Source of the DNA: an uncultured Bacteroidales bacterium | Lineage (GTDB): Bacteria; Bacteroidota; Bacteroidia; Bacteroidales; UBA932 | Direction: 5' to 3' | Length of the DNA stretch: 39,961 bases | NCBI GenBank assembly: GCA_947167855.1 | Contig: CAMVJR010000009.1 | Span: 1 to 39,961, forward strand | In this document: positions 7,724 through 16,837 of the stretch, piece by piece | How the letters are laid out: every line of letters starts with the position of its first letter | Position numbering within the stretch: the first letter of the stretch is position 1 | The notes under the pieces: model-generated | Database searches by the model: none | What the model was told of the DNA's origin: nothing | Seen by the model: the letters and a program-made list of their open reading frames with translations, nothing else | Program-made: the position numbers and the translations under genes

Positions 7724-9805
7724 ATGGCAGCTCTTGAGACCATCAGAACTAAGTTTGGCATTGGTGCATCCCTCATCATTGCCTTCGGTCTTTTACTCTT
7801 CCTTGTGAACCCGTCCGACATCATCCAGACCGTCCAGTCTACTTCTTCCAAGAACGATGTCGGCAAAATCAATGGGAAATCTATCTCTTACCTGCAGTTT
7901 GACAGCGAGGTCCGTGAAATGGACGAGGTGCGCAAAATGATTTCCGGCACCACCTCTTCTTCCGACGAAGACCAGAAGCAGCTGCGTGAAATGACCTGGC
8001 AGACCCTGGTGGACCGCTATCTGGTGGTTCCTACCATCGAGAAGGCCGGCATCCACGTGGGTCAGCAGGAGCAGATTGACATGTTTGTGGGCGAGAACAT
8101 CTCCCCGGTTGTGTCCAGCTTCTACGGCTTCTACGACGAGGACGGCAACTTCTCCACCGACCGCGTCCGCGAGCTCATGGAAGGCGCTGAGAGCAGCGAT
8201 GTCTATCGCCAGATCCGCGACTACCTCCAGAACGCCGTCCGCTCCAACCGTTTCAACGAGAAATACATCGGCCTGTTCAACGCCGGTACTTATGTGAACG
8301 CCCTGGAGCGCAAGCGCGCCATCGAGGAAAACAACACCACCGCCAACGTGGACTTCGTGCTGGCTCTCGGCACCTATTTCCCGGAGGATTCCACCGTTGT
8401 GGTGTCCAAGTCCGAGGTTGAGAAATACTATAACGACCACAAGGAAAGCTTCCGTCAGGTAGCCAACCGCGACATCCGCTACGCCGTCTATGAACTCAAG
8501 CCTTCCCAGGAAGACATTGCCAACAGCAACGCCAAGTTCGTAGGCCTGTACGACGAATTCGCCACCACCGAGAACGTCCGTACCTTCCTCCAGAAGAACT
8601 CTGACCGCAAGTACGATGACGCCTGGTACAAGGCCGGCGAACTCCGCACCGTCAACGCAGATGTGGATGCTTTCGTAAGCGCCAACAAAGAGGGTGTTTC
8701 CCCGGTCTACCAGTCCGGCGAAACCTTCTATGCCGCCCGCATCCTGGAAAGCGCTTCCCTCCCGGATTCCGTGTATGTCCGCCACATCATGCTGGTGGGT
8801 GAAAACGCCAAGCAGCAGGCCGACAGCCTCCTGGGCGTAGTGAAGAAGAACAACTTCTCCACCCTGGCCACCCTCTATTCCGCCGACAAGGGCAACGCCC
8901 AGGACGGTGAGATGGGTAACCTCGGTTGGATGACCAAGAATATCATGATCAAGGGCTTCGAGCCCGTTCTGGAAGCCAAGGTGGGCGTTCCCTTCATCCT
9001 GAACACCCAGTATGGCACCCACGTGGTGGAAGTGGTGAAAGCCACCGCTCCCGTGGCCAAGAAGAAGGTTGCCATCTTTGAGAAGGAAGCCTCCATCTCC
9101 AAGGAGACCGAGCGCGCCATCTCCGAGCAGGCCCGTCTGCTGGCTGTCCGTTCCCAGGGCAAGCTGGAGAACTTCAAGACCGTCTGTGACACCACCGGCA
9201 CCTACGCCCGCAGCCTCAACATCACCGAAGCTACGGACACCTACGGCTCCATCTCCCACGCCAAGGAAGTCACCCGCTGGGCCTTCGATAACAAGCCCGG
9301 AAAGGTTTCCGACGTGATCCCCGTGGACAACAAGTACTACTTTGTGGTGGCCGTTGAAAAGGCTCACAAAGAGGGTATCGCTCCTCTGAACGATGTTTAC
9401 GAAAGCATCCGCTCCGAGGTATACCGTAACAAGTACGCCCAGAAGCACGCCCAGGATGTGGCCGCCCAGATCGAGGGTCTCTCCACCCTGGAGGCCGTGT
9501 CCGAGAAAGTGGGCACCCCTGTTTCCAGCCTGACCGACGTCACCTTCTCCACCTCTTCGGCCCCCACCACCGAGCCCGCTTTCATCGGCGCCGTGGCTGC
9601 TGCCAAGGAAGGCAAGCTGAGCGGTCCCGTAGCCGGCCTGATGGGCGCTTATGTGTTCCAGGTAAATGGTCGTGACATGGGTTCCTACTACACCGAGGAC
9701 GACGCCAAGGCCGCCCAGGCCCGTTTCGCCTCCTACTACGACCAGATGATCCTTCCCATCATGATGGACAAGACGGTTAAGGATAATCGCGCCCGCTTCT
9801 ATTAA
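7724..9805 (+). CDS. ppiD: Membrane-anchored peptidyl-prolyl cis/trans isomerase (PpiD/SurA-like)
   Basis: A periplasmic folding factor of 693 residues. One N-terminal transmembrane helix (about residues 12-28, GASLIIAFGLLLFLV) follows a short charged cytoplasmic tail, as in PpiD. It is followed by a SurA_N-like chaperone region (INGKSISYLQFDSEVREMDE...) and a parvulin-type rotamase domain in the middle (YVRHIMLV, then GEMGNLGWMTKN, F.LNTQYGTHVVEV). A second, more degenerate parvulin-like segment may lie further C-terminal. PpiD assists proteins emerging from the Sec translocon and outer-membrane protein biogenesis. It has its own promoter but continues the lptC cluster, and ychF follows after 17 bases. 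Codon bias suggests high expression. Confidence 0.92.
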   Translation: MAALETIRTKFGIGASLIIAFGLLLFLVNPSDIIQTVQSTSSKNDVGKINGKSISYLQFDSEVREMDEVRKMISGTTSSSDEDQKQLREMTWQTLVDRYLVVPTIEKAGIHVGQQEQIDMFVGENISPVVSSFYGFYDEDGNFSTDRVRELMEGAESSDVYRQIRDYLQNAVRSNRFNEKYIGLFNAGTYVNALERKRAIEENNTTANVDFVLALGTYFPEDSTVVVSKSEVEKYYNDHKESFRQVANRDIRYAVYELKPSQEDIANSNAKFVGLYDEFATTENVRTFLQKNSDRKYDDAWYKAGELRTVNADVDAFVSANKEGVSPVYQSGETFYAARILESASLPDSVYVRHIMLVGENAKQQADSLLGVVKKNNFSTLATLYSADKGNAQDGEMGNLGWMTKNIMIKGFEPVLEAKVGVPFILNTQYGTHVVEVVKATAPVAKKKVAIFEKEASISKETERAISEQARLLAVRSQGKLENFKTVCDTTGTYARSLNITEATDTYGSISHAKEVTRWAFDNKPGKVSDVIPVDNKYYFVVAVEKAHKEGIAPLNDVYESIRSEVYRNKYAQKHAQDVAAQIEGLSTLEAVSEKVGTPVSSLTDVTFSTSSAPTTEPAFIGAVAAAKEGKLSGPVAGLMGAYVFQVNGRDMGSYYTEDDAKAAQARFASYYDQMILPIMMDKTVKDNRARFY

Positions 9806-9822
9806 TAGAAACTGATGACTTT

Positions 9823-10926
9823 ATGTCTTTAAAGTGTGGAATCGTAGGCTTGCCCAACGTGGGCAAGTCTACTTTGTTTAATTGCGTGAGCTCCGGTAAA
9901 GCCCAGAGCGCCAACTTCCCTTTTTGCACCATCGATCCCAACGTGGGTTCCACCAATGTGCCCGACAAGCGCCTGGAAGTACTCACGGAGATTTGTCAGC
10001 CCAAACGCACCATTCCCGCCACGGTGGAAATCGTGGACATCGCAGGTCTGGTGAAGGGCGCCTCCAAAGGCGAGGGCCTGGGCAACCAGTTCCTGGCCAA
10101 CATCCGCGAATGCGACGCCATCCTGCATGTGCTGCGCTGCTTTGACGATGGCAATATCGTGCACGTAGACGGCTCTGTAGACCCCGTCCGCGACAAAGAG
10201 GTGGTAGATACCGAACTCCAGATCAAAGACCTGGAAACCGTCGAAAACCGCATCAAGAAGGTGGAAAAGCAAGCCACCACCGGCGGAGACAAGGAGGCCA
10301 AGAAACTGCTGGCCCTGCTGCTCCGTTACCGCGAGGCCCTGCTGAAGGGAGAATGCTGCCGCACCGTGGTTCCGGAGAACGCCGAGGAAGAGCAGATGGC
10401 CAAAGACCTCTATCTCCTTACCAACAAGCCCGTGATGTACGTGTGCAACGTGGACGAGGGCTCTGCCGCCACCGGCAACGCTTACGTGGAGGCCGTCCGC
10501 GCCGCCGTAGCCGCCGAGAACGCCGAGATCCTGGTCATCGCCGCCAAGACCGAGGCCGAAATAGCCGAGATCGAAGACTACGACGATCGCCAGATGTTCC
10601 TGGAAGAGATGGGCCTGTCCGAGTCCGGCGTCGTGCGCCTGATCCAGGGCGCCTACAGCCTTCTGGGCCTCCGCACCTTCTTCACCGCCGGAGCCGACGA
10701 ATGCCGCGCCTGGACCATCGTGGCCGGGGACAAAGCCCCCCGCGCCGCCGGTGTCATCCACACGGACTTTGAACGCGGCTTCATCCGGGCCGAAGTGATC
10801 AAGTACGAAGACTTTGTCCAGTACAAGACCGAAGCCGCCGTCCGCGCCGCTGGCAAAATGGGCATCGAAGGCAAAGACTACGTCGTCCAGGACGGCGATA
10901 TAATGCATTTCCTATTTAACGTTTAA
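9823..10926 (+). CDS. ychF: Ribosome-associated ATPase YchF
   Basis: YchF is an Obg-family P-loop protein that binds ATP rather than GTP and associates with ribosomes and the stress response. The 367-residue protein carries G1 GLPNVGKST at the extreme N-terminus, the G3 region [23 protein letters not shown], and CNVDE (NxxE) in place of the GTP-specific NKxD, the hallmark of YchF nucleotide choice. A coiled coil lies around 130-160 and a TGS domain at the C-terminus ([19 protein letters not shown]...[14 protein letters not shown]). It lies 17 bases after ppiD. Its last 15 bases overlap the 3' end of the convergent EEP gene. Confidence 0.97.
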   Translation: MSLKCGIVGLPNVGKSTLFNCVSSGKAQSANFPFCTIDPNVGSTNVPDKRLEVLTEICQPKRTIPATVEIVDIAGLVKGASKGEGLGNQFLANIRECDAILHVLRCFDDGNIVHVDGSVDPVRDKEVVDTELQIKDLETVENRIKKVEKQATTGGDKEAKKLLALLLRYREALLKGECCRTVVPENAEEEQMAKDLYLLTNKPVMYVCNVDEGSAATGNAYVEAVRAAVAAENAEILVIAAKTEAEIAEIEDYDDRQMFLEEMGLSESGVVRLIQGAYSLLGLRTFFTAGADECRAWTIVAGDKAPRAAGVIHTDFERGFIRAEVIKYEDFVQYKTEAAVRAAGKMGIEGKDYVVQDGDIMHFLFNV

Positions 10927-11865
10927 CCAGATAGGACAGTGGTCCGAGACACCGCCCAGATATCGGGGTCCGGAATAGGTTCTTAAGGGTTTGGTGCCGG
11001 CGTGGCTGCCGTCTTTGGTCATCAGGAAGGGGATTCGGAGAATCTTCATGGCCGATGTTTCAAGCTCGTCCGACACAAAAAACAAATCGATCAGTTCCCA
11101 GGCACCATCGTACTTGATGGTGCCTTCGCTTTTTTGGTGCAAAGGGGTTGCCAGGTTATGGAGCGTGGGCTCCAGGAGTTCATAGACGGGATTGGCCGGC
11201 GTATCGTTGAAGTCCCCCATAGCCACAAGGTCCTGACCCCCAAGAGCCTTCAGGGAATCGGCCAGGAAACGAAGCCTTTCTACCGCCACTCGCCGCCGCG
11301 GCTCCGATTCCAGCAAGCCTCCGTATTTGGAGGGATGATGGTTGACCAGCAGGGCGATTTCCTGCCCCTCGGCCCTTTGAAAACGCGCCAGGAGGATGTC
11401 CCGCGTGGCCATGATGGCCGAATCCGGGCCGAAGAGATGGCAAGGCCTGGCGTCCAGCAGTTTCAGCCTGCTGCGGCGATACAGAAGCGCAACGTCTATC
11501 CCGCGGGGGTCTGGCGATTCAAAGTGCACGATCTGATAGTCCAGCTTGCGGAGGGCCGTCTGCTGGAGCAGGCATCTGAGGGCGAAGGCATTCTCCACTT
11601 CGGCCAGGCCGATGGCGTCCGGAAGTCCGCCTTCCTGCGACCCGGCCCAGAGGATGCCCTTTGCAATGGTATTGCACTTGGTCTGGAACCGTTTTTTGGT
11701 CCAGCGACGGTCTCCCCGGGCCGAGAATTCCTGGTCCGAGGTGCTGAGGGAGTCGTTCTTGTAATCGAAGAAGTTTTCGAGGTTCCAGAACATGACCCGA
11801 AGAGAGTCTGAAGGGGGCGAAAGGGCCAGCAAAAGCGAAGCCCCGATGATAGCTAAAACGTTCAT
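10912..11865 (-). CDS. Secreted endonuclease/exonuclease/phosphatase (EEP) family protein
   Basis: A 317-residue member of the Mg-dependent EEP superfamily (DNase I, exonuclease III, inositol phosphatases). The catalytic landmarks are present in order: RVMFWNLENFF (metal and active-site Asn/Glu), LAEVEN (metal Glu), NHHPSK, MGDFNDTP (catalytic Asp/Asn) and GVSDHCPIW (final Asp-His). The start at 11865 gives a hydrophobic signal-like N-terminus (NVLAIIGASLLLALS), implying export; an upstream in-frame ATG at 11937 would bury it behind 24 polar residues and ignores the TATCTTTG box at 11869-11876. The substrate (nucleic acid or phospho-ester) cannot be told from sequence. Confidence 0.85.
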   Translation of the reverse strand: MNVLAIIGASLLLALSPPSDSLRVMFWNLENFFDYKNDSLSTSDQEFSARGDRRWTKKRFQTKCNTIAKGILWAGSQEGGLPDAIGLAEVENAFALRCLLQQTALRKLDYQIVHFESPDPRGIDVALLYRRSRLKLLDARPCHLFGPDSAIMATRDILLARFQRAEGQEIALLVNHHPSKYGGLLESEPRRRVAVERLRFLADSLKALGGQDLVAMGDFNDTPANPVYELLEPTLHNLATPLHQKSEGTIKYDGAWELIDLFFVSDELETSAMKILRIPFLMTKDGSHAGTKPLRTYSGPRYLGGVSDHCPIWLNVK

Positions 11866-11868
11866 GCC

Positions 11869-11876
11869 CAAAGATA
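11869..11876 (-). promoter_or_regulatory. -7 promoter box (TATCTTTG) for the EEP gene
   Basis: Exact TAnnTTTG on the minus strand ending only 3 bases before the ATG at 11865, the shortest spacing in the window. It predicts initiation at or very near the start codon. Confidence 0.5.
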
Positions 11877-11935
11877 AACGATGTTTTTGGAACCTATCAT
11901 CAGAAACAGAAATACTTTTTGCATCGTTTTTCCTC

Positions 11936-11953
11936 AAATAAATATATTTATTT
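11936..11953. repeat. 18-bp perfect A/T-only palindrome
   Basis: AAATAAATATATTTATTT is identical to its reverse complement. It lies in the divergent gap between the EEP gene and galK, about 50 bases upstream of the galK -7 box. It could be a regulator-binding site or simply AT-rich promoter DNA. Confidence 0.4.
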
Positions 11954-12002
11954 ATGTTGTGCTGGAGAACGACCGGTTTTAACGGGTATTTGAAAAATTC
12001 CG

Positions 12003-12010
12003 TATATTTG
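12003..12010 (+). promoter_or_regulatory. -7 promoter box (TATATTTG) for galK
   Basis: Exact TAnnTTTG match with the ATG 30 bases after the box, giving a leader of about 22-26 bases. No good -33 TTTG stands 19-21 bases upstream. Confidence 0.6.
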
Positions 12011-12039
12011 TACGATTGACATCGTAAATAACACTAGAT

Positions 12040-13182
12040 ATGAAACAGAAAATCCAGGAAAAGTTCAAGTCTCTTTTTGCAACGGAGGGTACGTTGTATA
12101 TGTCCTCGGGCCGTATCAACCTCATTGGTGAGCATACGGACTACAATGGCGGTTACGTGTTCCCCGGCGCCATTAATTTTGGCATTATGGCGGCCATCGA
12201 GCCCAACGGAACCGACAAGGTGAAAGTGTTCTCCATCGACTTTGACGAGTACGTGGAGTTCGGCCTCCGGGAAGAGGACAAGCCCGCACAGCAGTGGGCC
12301 CGCTACATCTTTGGTGTATGCCGGGAAACGATCAAGCGCGGCGGCAAGGTGAAGGGCTTCAACGCCGTGTTCGCCGGAGACGTCCCGCTGGGAGCCGGCC
12401 TCAGCTCATCGGCTGCCCTGGAAAGCGTGTTTGCCTTTGCCATCAACGAGATCAACGGCAACGGAATCGAGAAATTCGAACTGGCCAAGATCGGCCAGAG
12501 CACGGAGCATAACTACTGCGGCGTCAAGTGCGGCATCATGGACCAGTTTGCCTCCATCTTTGGCAAGGAAGGCTCCCTGATGCGTCTCAACTGCAAAACC
12601 GGCGAGTACAAGTACTTCCCCTTCCACCCCAAGGGTTACAAGCTGGTGCTCCTGGATACTTGCGTAAAGCACGAACTGGCCAGCAGCGCGTACAACAAGC
12701 GCCGCGAATCTTGCGAGAAGGCCGCCGCCGCCATCAAGAAGAACCATCCGGAGGTGGACTTCCTCTCGGATGCCAAGCGCGTCTGGCTGGACGAGGTCCG
12801 CGACCAGATCTCCCAGGAGGACTTCCTGAGGGCCGAATATGTCATCGGTGAGGTTCAGCGCGTGCTGGACGTCTGCGACGCCCTGGAAAGGGACGACTAC
12901 GAGACCGTGGGCGAGATGATGTACCAGACCCACTTCGGCCTGAGCCGCCTGTACGAGGTGTCCTGCGAAGAACTGGACTTCCTCAACAAGCTGGCCCGCA
13001 AGTGCGACGTCACCGGCTCCCGCGTCATGGGCGGCGGCTTTGGCGGCTGCACCATCAACCTGGTCAAGGATGAGCTGTACGACGCCTTCATCAAAACGGC
13101 CACCGAGAAGTTCACGGAGAAATTCGGCCACGCCCCCAAGATTTACAACGTAGTCATCAGCGATGGCGCTCGCAAACTGTAG
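12040..13182 (+). CDS. galK: Galactokinase GalK
   Basis: GalK phosphorylates alpha-D-galactose to galactose-1-phosphate at the entry to the Leloir pathway. The 380-residue protein has all three GHMP-kinase motifs: the galactokinase signature GRINLIGEHTDYNGGYVFP near residue 24, the ATP loop GDVPLGAGLSSSAALE at about 111-126, and the C-terminal MGGGFGGCTINLV. Length is normal for the family (E. coli 382). Mutarotase GalM is encoded about 9 kb downstream and no galT is in the window. The 3' end overlaps the start of the CpXC gene by 20 bases, so the two are probably co-translated. Confidence 0.97.
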   Translation: MKQKIQEKFKSLFATEGTLYMSSGRINLIGEHTDYNGGYVFPGAINFGIMAAIEPNGTDKVKVFSIDFDEYVEFGLREEDKPAQQWARYIFGVCRETIKRGGKVKGFNAVFAGDVPLGAGLSSSAALESVFAFAINEINGNGIEKFELAKIGQSTEHNYCGVKCGIMDQFASIFGKEGSLMRLNCKTGEYKYFPFHPKGYKLVLLDTCVKHELASSAYNKRRESCEKAAAAIKKNHPEVDFLSDAKRVWLDEVRDQISQEDFLRAEYVIGEVQRVLDVCDALERDDYETVGEMMYQTHFGLSRLYEVSCEELDFLNKLARKCDVTGSRVMGGGFGGCTINLVKDELYDAFIKTATEKFTEKFGHAPKIYNVVISDGARKL

Positions 13183-13777
13183 CCACTGTCACAAACCCAC
13201 GGAGGTTGAACTCCTCCAGAGCATCAACGTGGGCCAGGACCCGGACTTGAAAGCCCGGGTCAAGGACGGCTCGCTCTTTGTATGGGAGTGTCCCTACTGC
13301 GGCCATCGCAATCTGGCCCGTTATCAGACCCTCTATCACGACCCGGACACCAAACTGATGGTCTGGCTTCTCCCTGGGGAAGAAATGCCGCCAAAAGCCG
13401 TGGAAGAGGCCGTTAAAGAGCTGGACGGGTACACGCTGCGCCGCGTAAGGGAAGTGGGAGACCTCATCGAGAAGGTCAACATCCGGGACGCCAACCTGGA
13501 AGACACCGTGCTGGAAATGTGCAAATGGGTCACCCGCCAGGAAATGGCGGCCAAAAACCCCGAGGCCGCCCAGGCTCCCCTGCGCTTCTTGCGCCTGGAA
13601 GGGGCCGATAACGACCTGGTGCTGGCGCTGCCGCTAAACGGCCAGATGCAGCTGGTCAACGTGGGATTCAATGTCTACGAAGACGCCCGCGGTATCCTGG
13701 CGCGCAACCCCGCAGTGAAGCCCGCCGAAGGCTTCGCCGAAGTCAACCAGGACTGGATAGAACAATTCTTCCGCTAA
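13163..13777 (+). CDS. CpXC-domain zinc-ribbon protein
   Basis: A 204-residue protein starting inside galK. Two cysteine pairs, CSHC at residues 6-9 and CPYC at 43-46, flank a short helical/strand segment, matching the CpXC domain (a predicted zinc ribbon of unknown function). The rest is mixed alpha/beta with no recognised motif; no signal peptide is seen, so it should be cytoplasmic. The overlap with galK suggests co-expression, but that is no evidence for a role in galactose metabolism. Its stop codon shares CTAA with the convergent 1006-residue gene. Confidence 0.7.
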   Translation: MALANCSHCHKPTEVELLQSINVGQDPDLKARVKDGSLFVWECPYCGHRNLARYQTLYHDPDTKLMVWLLPGEEMPPKAVEEAVKELDGYTLRRVREVGDLIEKVNIRDANLEDTVLEMCKWVTRQEMAAKNPEAAQAPLRFLRLEGADNDLVLALPLNGQMQLVNVGFNVYEDARGILARNPAVKPAEGFAEVNQDWIEQFFR

Positions 13778-16700
13778 AAATCGAACGATAGGATTAGCGA
13801 CACCGAGTAGGGCTTTTTCTGCTCGGTGTTTTCGTATACGGACCCTCCCAGCCAGGAGAAAGAGACGCCCAGGGTGGTGTTGGTGGAGAGGAAGAAGATT
13901 TCTCCCATATTGGCCACCAGATCGGCTCCGGCGCTCCACAGGAAGTCCTTTTTGCCCAGCCCCGTGAAGTCTCCGTGGGGTGAAAGCTGGAAGTAGCGGA
14001 TATAACCCAGAGCCGGAACGGCCAGGTCTCCCACATAGATGGGGATGGCATAATCGGCCGTAATGCGCCACTGCGTGCGGTAATTGTTGGAGATATAGCT
14101 GTTGGCCGAAGCGTTGAATCCGCGCGGAAGCACCGCCACGCTGATATCGCCAAACAGGGCATCCCCCAGCTGGTGCTGAAGGGTACCGGTTAGCTTGAGG
14201 CCCTGCGTACGCCACAGGCCGGGGAGATAAGCATAAGTATAGCCATACACCACCGGGCGGAAATGCGTCAGGGTAAACGGGCGCAGGCTCACACCCCCTT
14301 CCAGGCCGATACCCCACCGGGGATAGGTGCTGGACTTGGCCGTGGGCAGCATTACATAACCGCGGGCCGACACCCCGATCTGCTGCATAAACACATTCTG
14401 GGGCACTCCGCTGCCTTTGAACTGCAACACGGGCATCAAACCTTCCACCGCTGTATTGGATTCATACTTGACCGGCGTGAGGCAGTAAACGTTATTGGAG
14501 AAGGTATACTTGAACTGCGGGATAAAGCCATACAGGATGCCGCCCTTGCGGGAAGCGAGCGGAACATAGGCCCGGAAAGTGCCGTTGAAAAGCGGTCTGT
14601 CGCGGAGGCTGCTGGTATAGAGGCGACCCATCTTGTCTCCCCGGTACATCTCCGTATAATTGTACTGGCGGGCCCGGCGGTCACCCACATCCACCTTCAC
14701 CTCAAAGACCGGATAACGGCCGTTATAGGTGGCCATGGCGTGGAACGCGCCGCGCCAGCTCTCGTCATTGTCGGGATCCGGGTGGATGGCCGCGCCCAGC
14801 TGGCCGGAAAACGTCCCCAGGGTATTCTGGAAAAAGCCCGTGACGCCCGGAGAAACGTTCTGGTAGCTAAACTCGAAAGAGCCGTTCATGATGGCGTCGG
14901 CATCGGCGTACAGGGGCGCCCAGGTGTGCAACCTCAGCGGATGACGCAGCTTGTAATAGCGCTTGGGGGCCGATAGGGGGACCTCCTGGGAGAAATCCGG
15001 TCCGGGACCCAGCGCCTGTTCCTGCGCCGTAATGGCATCTTCAATGGTATAGGTATGGAGATCTTCGTACCGGACCTCCCGGGGCTTCTGGGACGCCGAA
15101 GGAACGGAGAAGATCAACTTTCCGTCCAGGGTCTGGGAAACGCAGTACAGCGTATCCCCCACTTCGCGGAAATCCGTGGCGCCGTAGCGGGTGCTGGTCA
15201 GCTGGAGCAGCTTTCCGTCGGCCGGGTTAAAGCGGTAGCGTTCGTTCACGCCGGTGCGGTCCGAGACCCACTCCAGGCAGCCGTCTGCGCTCTCCAGGTT
15301 CACCACCTTCTGGTGCGTAGGGGCCAGCAGCTTTACCCATCCTTCAAAGGCCTTATAAAGGCCGAAACCCTCCTGACTCAGCCCCAGGAAGTAAAGTTCT
15401 TCCCCAACCCAGGCGCTTTCCGTGAGCTGGATCCCTTCCGGGGCCATCTGCCGCTGCAGGACCGAGCCGTCATCGGCCGATAAGACCACCGCGTACGTCT
15501 CTCCGGTAACGGCCGATTCCACCACGGCCACCCGGCTTCCGTCCGGCGATGGCGACGGGTTGAAATAGCGCTGCCCAGGAGCCAGGTCCCGCGTGCGCCG
15601 CGTCTTCAAATCCAGATAGCGGACAGCCGAAGTACCATCCAGGCTCCAGCGGATATGGGGGATGATTTCCGTCCAGTAGATGCGTCCCCGGACGGGGTCG
15701 TAAGTCAGACGTGAGGTCTGCGAAGAGAAGGTCCTTTCCTTGCGGATGCGGCCGTTCCGGATGCTCACCAGCTCGGAGGTCCGCAGATAGCCCTCCCTCA
15801 GGGCGTAAAGGGTTCCATCGGCCCACACGGGCGAGGAGTAGTTGAGGGGGAAACTCTCGGTCGGCGTGACGGGCTCTCCCAAATCGATGAAGGGGGCGCG
15901 GGCGGCGGCATCGGCCTGCCAGACGTCGTTGAAGGTGTGCATGATGTCCTTGAAAGCGTCGGCGGGGAATTTGCCGGAGAGCTTCCGGATAACCTTGCTA
16001 TAGTCATAAGGCGCAATCAGCAGGGGATTATTGAGGGCCTTCTCCATGCCTTCTGCGGTAAACAGGGGGGCCGAATAGAGGTACCGCATACCCCCCATGA
16101 GCATGTAGCCGGCCTTGTAATAGTCCGGCGTGTAGTGCTTATAGGAACCCTTGCTCCAGCGGGTAAGGCTTCTCCAGTCTCCCTGGTCAAAGGCCACCTG
16201 CATGTAGTTGAGGAAGTCGGCCGTGCGGGCACGGGTGCCGGGGACCAGGCCCGTTTCCACGGCCACGGCATCGCCTTCTCCACGGATAGCGGCCAGATAA
16301 AGGATCCAGCCCAGCGGGGCGGAACCCTGGCCGATCACATAGGTTAGCCCCTTGAAGAGTCCGGCGCTCTCAATTTTCTCCAGCTGGGCCTGGTGACGGG
16401 GCTCGTGGGAGGCCAGTTCGATGGCCCAGGAGGTGGGATTGGGAGCACGGAATTCCGGCGTGGTATAGAAATCCATCCGGGTGGGCGCAAAGGCCACCGA
16501 TCCGTTGGAGGTCAGATGGTGCGTATGCAGTACAATGGGAAACTGTTTTCCCCAGCGGGCGTTTTGCGGCGTATAGTTGATACTTCGGCCAACGGGCTCT
16601 CGGAACTGCTCCATCAGACGCAGGTAGCTGCGGGCCAGGGAATCGGCCCCCTCCGGGTAGATAACGCGGTAATAGGGGCTTTCCATGGTGTACCAGCGCA

Positions 16701-16794
16701 AGCGCCCGGGATCCGTCCCCGGCGAGTAAAACTGAGCCCGCAGGCCGAAGGCACCGGCCAGAAGCAGCAGCAAACTGAGAGCAAACTTACGCAT
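13774..16794 (-). CDS. Large secreted protein: gluzincin-like domain, beta-propeller and C-terminal outer-membrane barrel
   Basis: A 1006-residue protein with a signal peptide ending at FGLRAQ. Residues about 20-330 resemble the gluzincin-type peptidase domain found in TolB-like Bacteroidota proteins; the zinc-motif position reads H130-E-P-R-H134, an HExxH with proline inside the helix. The middle (about 340-600) has WD40/PD40-type propeller blades (FNPSPSPDGSRVAVVES, YLDLKTRRTRDL). The rest is aromatic-rich amphipathic strands ending in FDF, the C-terminal Phe typical of outer-membrane barrels. The start at 16794 is chosen for the signal peptide and the TATTTTTG box at 16803-16810; an upstream reading to 17031 runs through the divergent gene. 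Function unknown; surface proteolysis or envelope processing is possible. Confidence 0.72.
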   Translation of the reverse strand: MRKFALSLLLLLAGAFGLRAQFYSPGTDPGRLRWYTMESPYYRVIYPEGADSLARSYLRLMEQFREPVGRSINYTPQNARWGKQFPIVLHTHHLTSNGSVAFAPTRMDFYTTPEFRAPNPTSWAIELASHEPRHQAQLEKIESAGLFKGLTYVIGQGSAPLGWILYLAAIRGEGDAVAVETGLVPGTRARTADFLNYMQVAFDQGDWRSLTRWSKGSYKHYTPDYYKAGYMLMGGMRYLYSAPLFTAEGMEKALNNPLLIAPYDYSKVIRKLSGKFPADAFKDIMHTFNDVWQADAAARAPFIDLGEPVTPTESFPLNYSSPVWADGTLYALREGYLRTSELVSIRNGRIRKERTFSSQTSRLTYDPVRGRIYWTEIIPHIRWSLDGTSAVRYLDLKTRRTRDLAPGQRYFNPSPSPDGSRVAVVESAVTGETYAVVLSADDGSVLQRQMAPEGIQLTESAWVGEELYFLGLSQEGFGLYKAFEGWVKLLAPTHQKVVNLESADGCLEWVSDRTGVNERYRFNPADGKLLQLTSTRYGATDFREVGDTLYCVSQTLDGKLIFSVPSASQKPREVRYEDLHTYTIEDAITAQEQALGPGPDFSQEVPLSAPKRYYKLRHPLRLHTWAPLYADADAIMNGSFEFSYQNVSPGVTGFFQNTLGTFSGQLGAAIHPDPDNDESWRGAFHAMATYNGRYPVFEVKVDVGDRRARQYNYTEMYRGDKMGRLYTSSLRDRPLFNGTFRAYVPLASRKGGILYGFIPQFKYTFSNNVYCLTPVKYESNTAVEGLMPVLQFKGSGVPQNVFMQQIGVSARGYVMLPTAKSSTYPRWGIGLEGGVSLRPFTLTHFRPVVYGYTYAYLPGLWRTQGLKLTGTLQHQLGDALFGDISVAVLPRGFNASANSYISNNYRTQWRITADYAIPIYVGDLAVPALGYIRYFQLSPHGDFTGLGKKDFLWSAGADLVANMGEIFFLSTNTTLGVSFSWLGGSVYENTEQKKPYSVSLILSFDF

Positions 16795-16802
16795 AAACTG
16801 TG

Positions 16803-16810
16803 CAAAAATA
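16803..16810 (-). promoter_or_regulatory. -7 promoter box (TATTTTTG) for the gluzincin/propeller/barrel gene
   Basis: Exact TAnnTTTG on the minus strand, 8 bases before the ATG at 16794. It faces the box of the divergent lipoprotein gene with only 12 bases between them. Confidence 0.5.
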
Positions 16811-16822
16811 ACGAAAAAACCG

Positions 16823-16830
16823 TAATTTTG
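16823..16830 (+). promoter_or_regulatory. -7 promoter box (TAATTTTG) for the DUF5106 gene
   Basis: Exact TAnnTTTG 7 bases before the ATG at 16838. The -33 position would fall on the start of the divergent promoter, so the two initiation events probably exclude each other. Confidence 0.5.
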
Positions 16831-16837
16831 CGTAGTT

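Noticed and set aside
7793..9448. 551-codon open frame antisense to ppiD, and similar long antisense frames over the TPR gene, mutS, the S46 peptidase and the NSS genes
   Set aside because: Low-complexity compositions (G/V/H-rich or repetitive), no motifs, and exact coverage of well-supported genes on the other strand. They are frame shadows of biased codon use.
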